This document shows, one piece after another, positions 61,861 through 64,000 of a stretch of DNA of 64,000 bases. Under the pieces are notes generated by a model. It saw nothing but the letters and a program-made list of their open reading frames with translations. It did no database searches and was not told the origin of the DNA. How positions within the stretch are numbered: position 1 is the stretch's first letter; the number at the start of each line of letters is the position of its first letter. Where the stretch lies: NCBI RefSeq assembly GCF_024347455.1, contig NZ_AP025484.1:992001-1056000 (forward strand), written 5' to 3'. The translations under genes and the position numbers were made by a program. The DNA is from Vibrio echinoideorum (GTDB taxonomy: Bacteria; Pseudomonadota; Gammaproteobacteria; Enterobacterales; Vibrionaceae).

Positions 61861-63801
61861 TTAGTTCTGTGTTGCAGTACTTGCTTCAAACTTACCCTTT
61901 TTTACAGCGTGACCACGCCACATCAGAAGAGTAACAGTTGAAATCACGGTGCCGACAATCGCAGCACCGAACCAAATTGCAGCAGCAGAGAATGCGCCCA
62001 AACCTGAATCGTGTAACAAGAAGATAGAGAAGATACCTGCGCCCGGAGTCGATAGACCAATACCTGCCGCGCCAACCATTGCACCTGTAACGACAGAGCC
62101 TAGTAGGAATGAACCGATTACACGGATTGGATCTTCAATTGCCATTGGAATTGCACCTTCGGTAATACCCGCTAGGCCAAGAAGCCACGTTGATTTACCC
62201 GTTTCAATCTCAAAGTCTTTGAATAGACGTGGAGCAATCATGGTTGAAGCCGTTACAGTGAACGCCGATACCATTTTTACTGAACCAAAGATTGCGTAAG
62301 GGCCATAAACTCCGTTCGCCATTGCACCTAAACAGAATGCGTAAGCGGCTTTGTTTACCGGACCACCCAAATCGAATGATACAAACAGACCAAGAATCGC
62401 ACCCAATAACAGCGCATTGGTGCCTGACATACCGTTCAACCAGTCCGTTAGACCTTGGTTTAGGAACGCTACAGGTTTACCTATAACAAATAGCATCAAG
62501 CTACCCGCCACCAAAGTACCGATCACAGGATAAAGGTAGAAAGTTAGGAAGCCGTTAAACGCAGGGCCTAATCGAACATGCTCTTTGACCCAACGCATCA
62601 CGTAGCCCGCAATCAAACCACCAACAACACCACCAAGGAAACCAGAGCCAATAATGTTCGCTGCAATACCCGCGGCAAAGCCAGGGCCAAGTGCCGGTTT
62701 GTCTGCTAATGAGTAGGCTGTGTAAGCTGCTAGAACGGGAACCATTAATGTACCCAGTAGGCCGCCACCTAGCTTGCGATACATCCATAACCAAGAATCT
62801 TTTGTTGCGTAGAGCTCTTGCAGGTCAAAAATTTGCGCGATAAGAACAGCGACCGCTAGAACAGTACCACCAGCAACAATTAGAGGAACTGCATAAGAAA
62901 TACCAGAAAGTAGAGCTTGTTTTAGCTCAGTTTTCAGTGGCAGTTTCTTTGGCTTGTCGTCAGTAGCAACTTTGCGTTCGGCACCGTTACCTTTTTTCGA
63001 TTCTTCAACCGCTTCATTTAGAATGCTCTCAGCGTGCTTGATAGGCTTCGCTACTGGTGTTTCTACACGAGGTATTCCGTTGAAACGCTCAACTTCTTTA
63101 ATCGCAACTTCAGCAGCAAAGACACACGCTACTGCATTGTTTAATTGTTCAGCTGTTAAGCGATCTTCAATACCGTTTGCGCCCTGCTTTTCAACATGCA
63201 CGTTGTAACCAAGCTTTTTTCCTGCTTTTTCTAGGTACTCTGCTGCCATATAGGTATGAGCGATGCCTGCAGGGCAAGCAGTAACACATACAATTGTCGG
63301 TGCATTTGTATCTAATTTGTCTTGTTTATCTTCTTGCTGGTTGTCGCCATCAAGCAGCGCAAAAATTTCATCAGCTGTGGTCGCTTTTAATACGGCTTCA
63401 CGCACATCGTCATCAACCAGTGTGGTTGTTAGCTCGGTAAGCAGATGCATATGAGTAGAACCCGCTTCTGCATTTGGAATGGCAATAAGGAAGATAAGAT
63501 TCACATCTTCATCTTCATCTTCATCCAAGCCTTTCCATTTCATATCTTTTGTCAGTGTTGCTACAGCGAAGCCAGCTTCTTTAACCGCGTCAGTCTTACC
63601 GTGCGGTACTGCTAAGCCTTCACCAAGCGCTGTTGGGCCTTGCTCTTCACGAGTAAATACTGCATCAAGATACTCTTGCTTATTATGCAGCTTGCCTTGC
63701 TGATCCAGTTGGTCAGCAAGTGCGTAAATCGCTTCTTCTCGACTGCTAAACGTAGTTTGCAGATTTACGAGCGACTTATTAGTTAGAGTAGTAAGTTTCA
63801 T
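61861..63801 (-). CDS. mngA: PTS system 2-O-alpha-mannosyl-D-glycerate transporter EIIABC
   Basis: A 646-residue fused permease of the fructose PTS family. EIIA has its phospho-His in AVPHGK (residue 67), EIIB its phospho-Cys in CVTACPAGIAHTY (Cys176), and EIIC follows with about eight to ten membrane helices. It imports mannosylglycerate and phosphorylates the mannose moiety. An acidic DEDEDED run in EIIA is encoded by a GATGAA triplet repeat. In-frame GTG and ATG starts at 63822 and 63816 exist; MKLTTLTNKS at 63801 looks most natural. The 230 bp to mngB show no clear terminator. Confidence 0.9.
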   Translation of the reverse strand: MKLTTLTNKSLVNLQTTFSSREEAIYALADQLDQQGKLHNKQEYLDAVFTREEQGPTALGEGLAVPHGKTDAVKEAGFAVATLTKDMKWKGLDEDEDEDVNLIFLIAIPNAEAGSTHMHLLTELTTTLVDDDVREAVLKATTADEIFALLDGDNQQEDKQDKLDTNAPTIVCVTACPAGIAHTYMAAEYLEKAGKKLGYNVHVEKQGANGIEDRLTAEQLNNAVACVFAAEVAIKEVERFNGIPRVETPVAKPIKHAESILNEAVEESKKGNGAERKVATDDKPKKLPLKTELKQALLSGISYAVPLIVAGGTVLAVAVLIAQIFDLQELYATKDSWLWMYRKLGGGLLGTLMVPVLAAYTAYSLADKPALGPGFAAGIAANIIGSGFLGGVVGGLIAGYVMRWVKEHVRLGPAFNGFLTFYLYPVIGTLVAGSLMLFVIGKPVAFLNQGLTDWLNGMSGTNALLLGAILGLFVSFDLGGPVNKAAYAFCLGAMANGVYGPYAIFGSVKMVSAFTVTASTMIAPRLFKDFEIETGKSTWLLGLAGITEGAIPMAIEDPIRVIGSFLLGSVVTGAMVGAAGIGLSTPGAGIFSIFLLHDSGLGAFSAAAIWFGAAIVGTVISTVTLLMWRGHAVKKGKFEASTATQN

Positions 63802-63818
63802 AACCTTTTGTCCCATAG

Positions 63819-63889
63819 TCACGGATTAGTACGACAGTCGTCCCTGCCGACGCCATGAACAATACAACTTCAAGACATTTAATCCGTGA
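63819..63889 (-). other. Inverted repeat forming a possible 5' leader structure of mngA
   Basis: Perfect 10-bp arms TCACGGATTA (63819-63828) and TAATCCGTGA (63880-63889), 51 nt apart, with a smaller internal ACGAC/GTCGT stem. In the transcript the long stem would end about 17 nt before the ATG at 63801. Confidence 0.5.
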
Positions 63890-63910
63890 TCACGATCTCA
63901 TCAATACATA

Positions 63911-63996
63911 TTTGTATCTAATTTGTATTTAAATGGTATTGGTAAATCCTTTAAGAAAGCTTGTTATGTATCATTTAATTTGTATTATATATACTA
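63911..63996. promoter_or_regulatory. TTTGTAT repeats, candidate operator region of mngA
   Basis: TTTGTAT occurs at 63911, 63922 and 63979; the last lies in an imperfect palindrome TTGTATTATATATACTACAA-like sequence. GntR/HutC-type regulators such as MngR bind similar TGTAT/ATACA palindromes. No regulator gene is seen before the window ends. Confidence 0.35.
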
Positions 63997-64000
63997 CAAG

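Overview
The window reads as a chromosomal segment of a marine gammaproteobacterium, most likely a Vibrio. Support comes from nirBDC with an E. coli-like FNR/NarP promoter, a ravA-viaA pair, tightly packed Cys/Leu/Gly tRNA arrays, many GGDEF/EAL and response-regulator genes, and core genes such as ylqF (rbgA), ltaE and manA. This is inferred from gene content; no database search was possible.

Left part (1-13,000): a respiratory region. The end of a formate/nitrite channel gene, nirD and nirB are transcribed leftwards. Next come a pseudoazurin gene preceded by Fur-box-like sites and a five-gene leftward operon: two di-heme peroxidase-like cytochromes, a Tat-exported Rieske protein, an AioA/IdrA-type molybdopterin oxidoreductase, and a CopD-like membrane protein. 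Rieske + AioA-like Mo enzyme + two MauG/CcpA-like cytochromes is the signature of dissimilatory iodate reductase (IdrABP1P2), not of ordinary arsenite oxidase. A divergent HEAT-repeat gene of unknown role follows.

Middle-left (13,000-25,000): two nearly identical tRNA blocks (Leu-Cys-Gly-Leu-Cys and Cys-Gly-Leu-Cys in transcription order) flank a class 3 lipase gene and a chemoreceptor gene. The chemoreceptor is split by a 2,160-bp group II intron inserted in antisense orientation. Then come viaA-ravA, a Nudix hydrolase and threonine aldolase.

Signalling block (25,000-32,760): an HPt protein, a response regulator with a helical repeat-like tail, a LuxR-type regulator, a LysR-type regulator, and a leftward, translationally overlapping set: truncated hybrid kinase (REC-HPt end only), REC-EAL phosphodiesterase, LuxR-type regulator, GGDEF cyclase. 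The last set resembles the Roc/Sad c-di-GMP phosphorelay. Its kinase is cut by the end of an IS3-family element.

Accessory region (32,760-49,900): AT-rich by eye and littered with IS debris (solo IS3 end, deleted IS5-family copy, complete IS3-family copy, two solo IS5-type ends). Cargo: an RND pump with its fusion protein; a Fur-box-preceded heme-type TonB receptor, a heme-binding-protein-like gene and an O-methyltransferase; a di-heme cytochrome c; an HlyD/DUF2955 export pair; a secreted DUF3500 protein; and a secreted DUF1554 protein. This is the least explained cargo in the window.

Right part (49,900-64,000): core and metabolic genes. These are ylqF, a diguanylate cyclase, a GNAT acetyltransferase, an acyl desaturase with a FabR-like operator, a lipoprotein endonuclease/phosphatase-fold protein, an ABM-family monooxygenase, and a leftward mannosylglycerate catabolic set. 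In that set MngA imports and phosphorylates, MngB hydrolyses, ManA handles mannose-6-P and a glycerate kinase handles glycerate.
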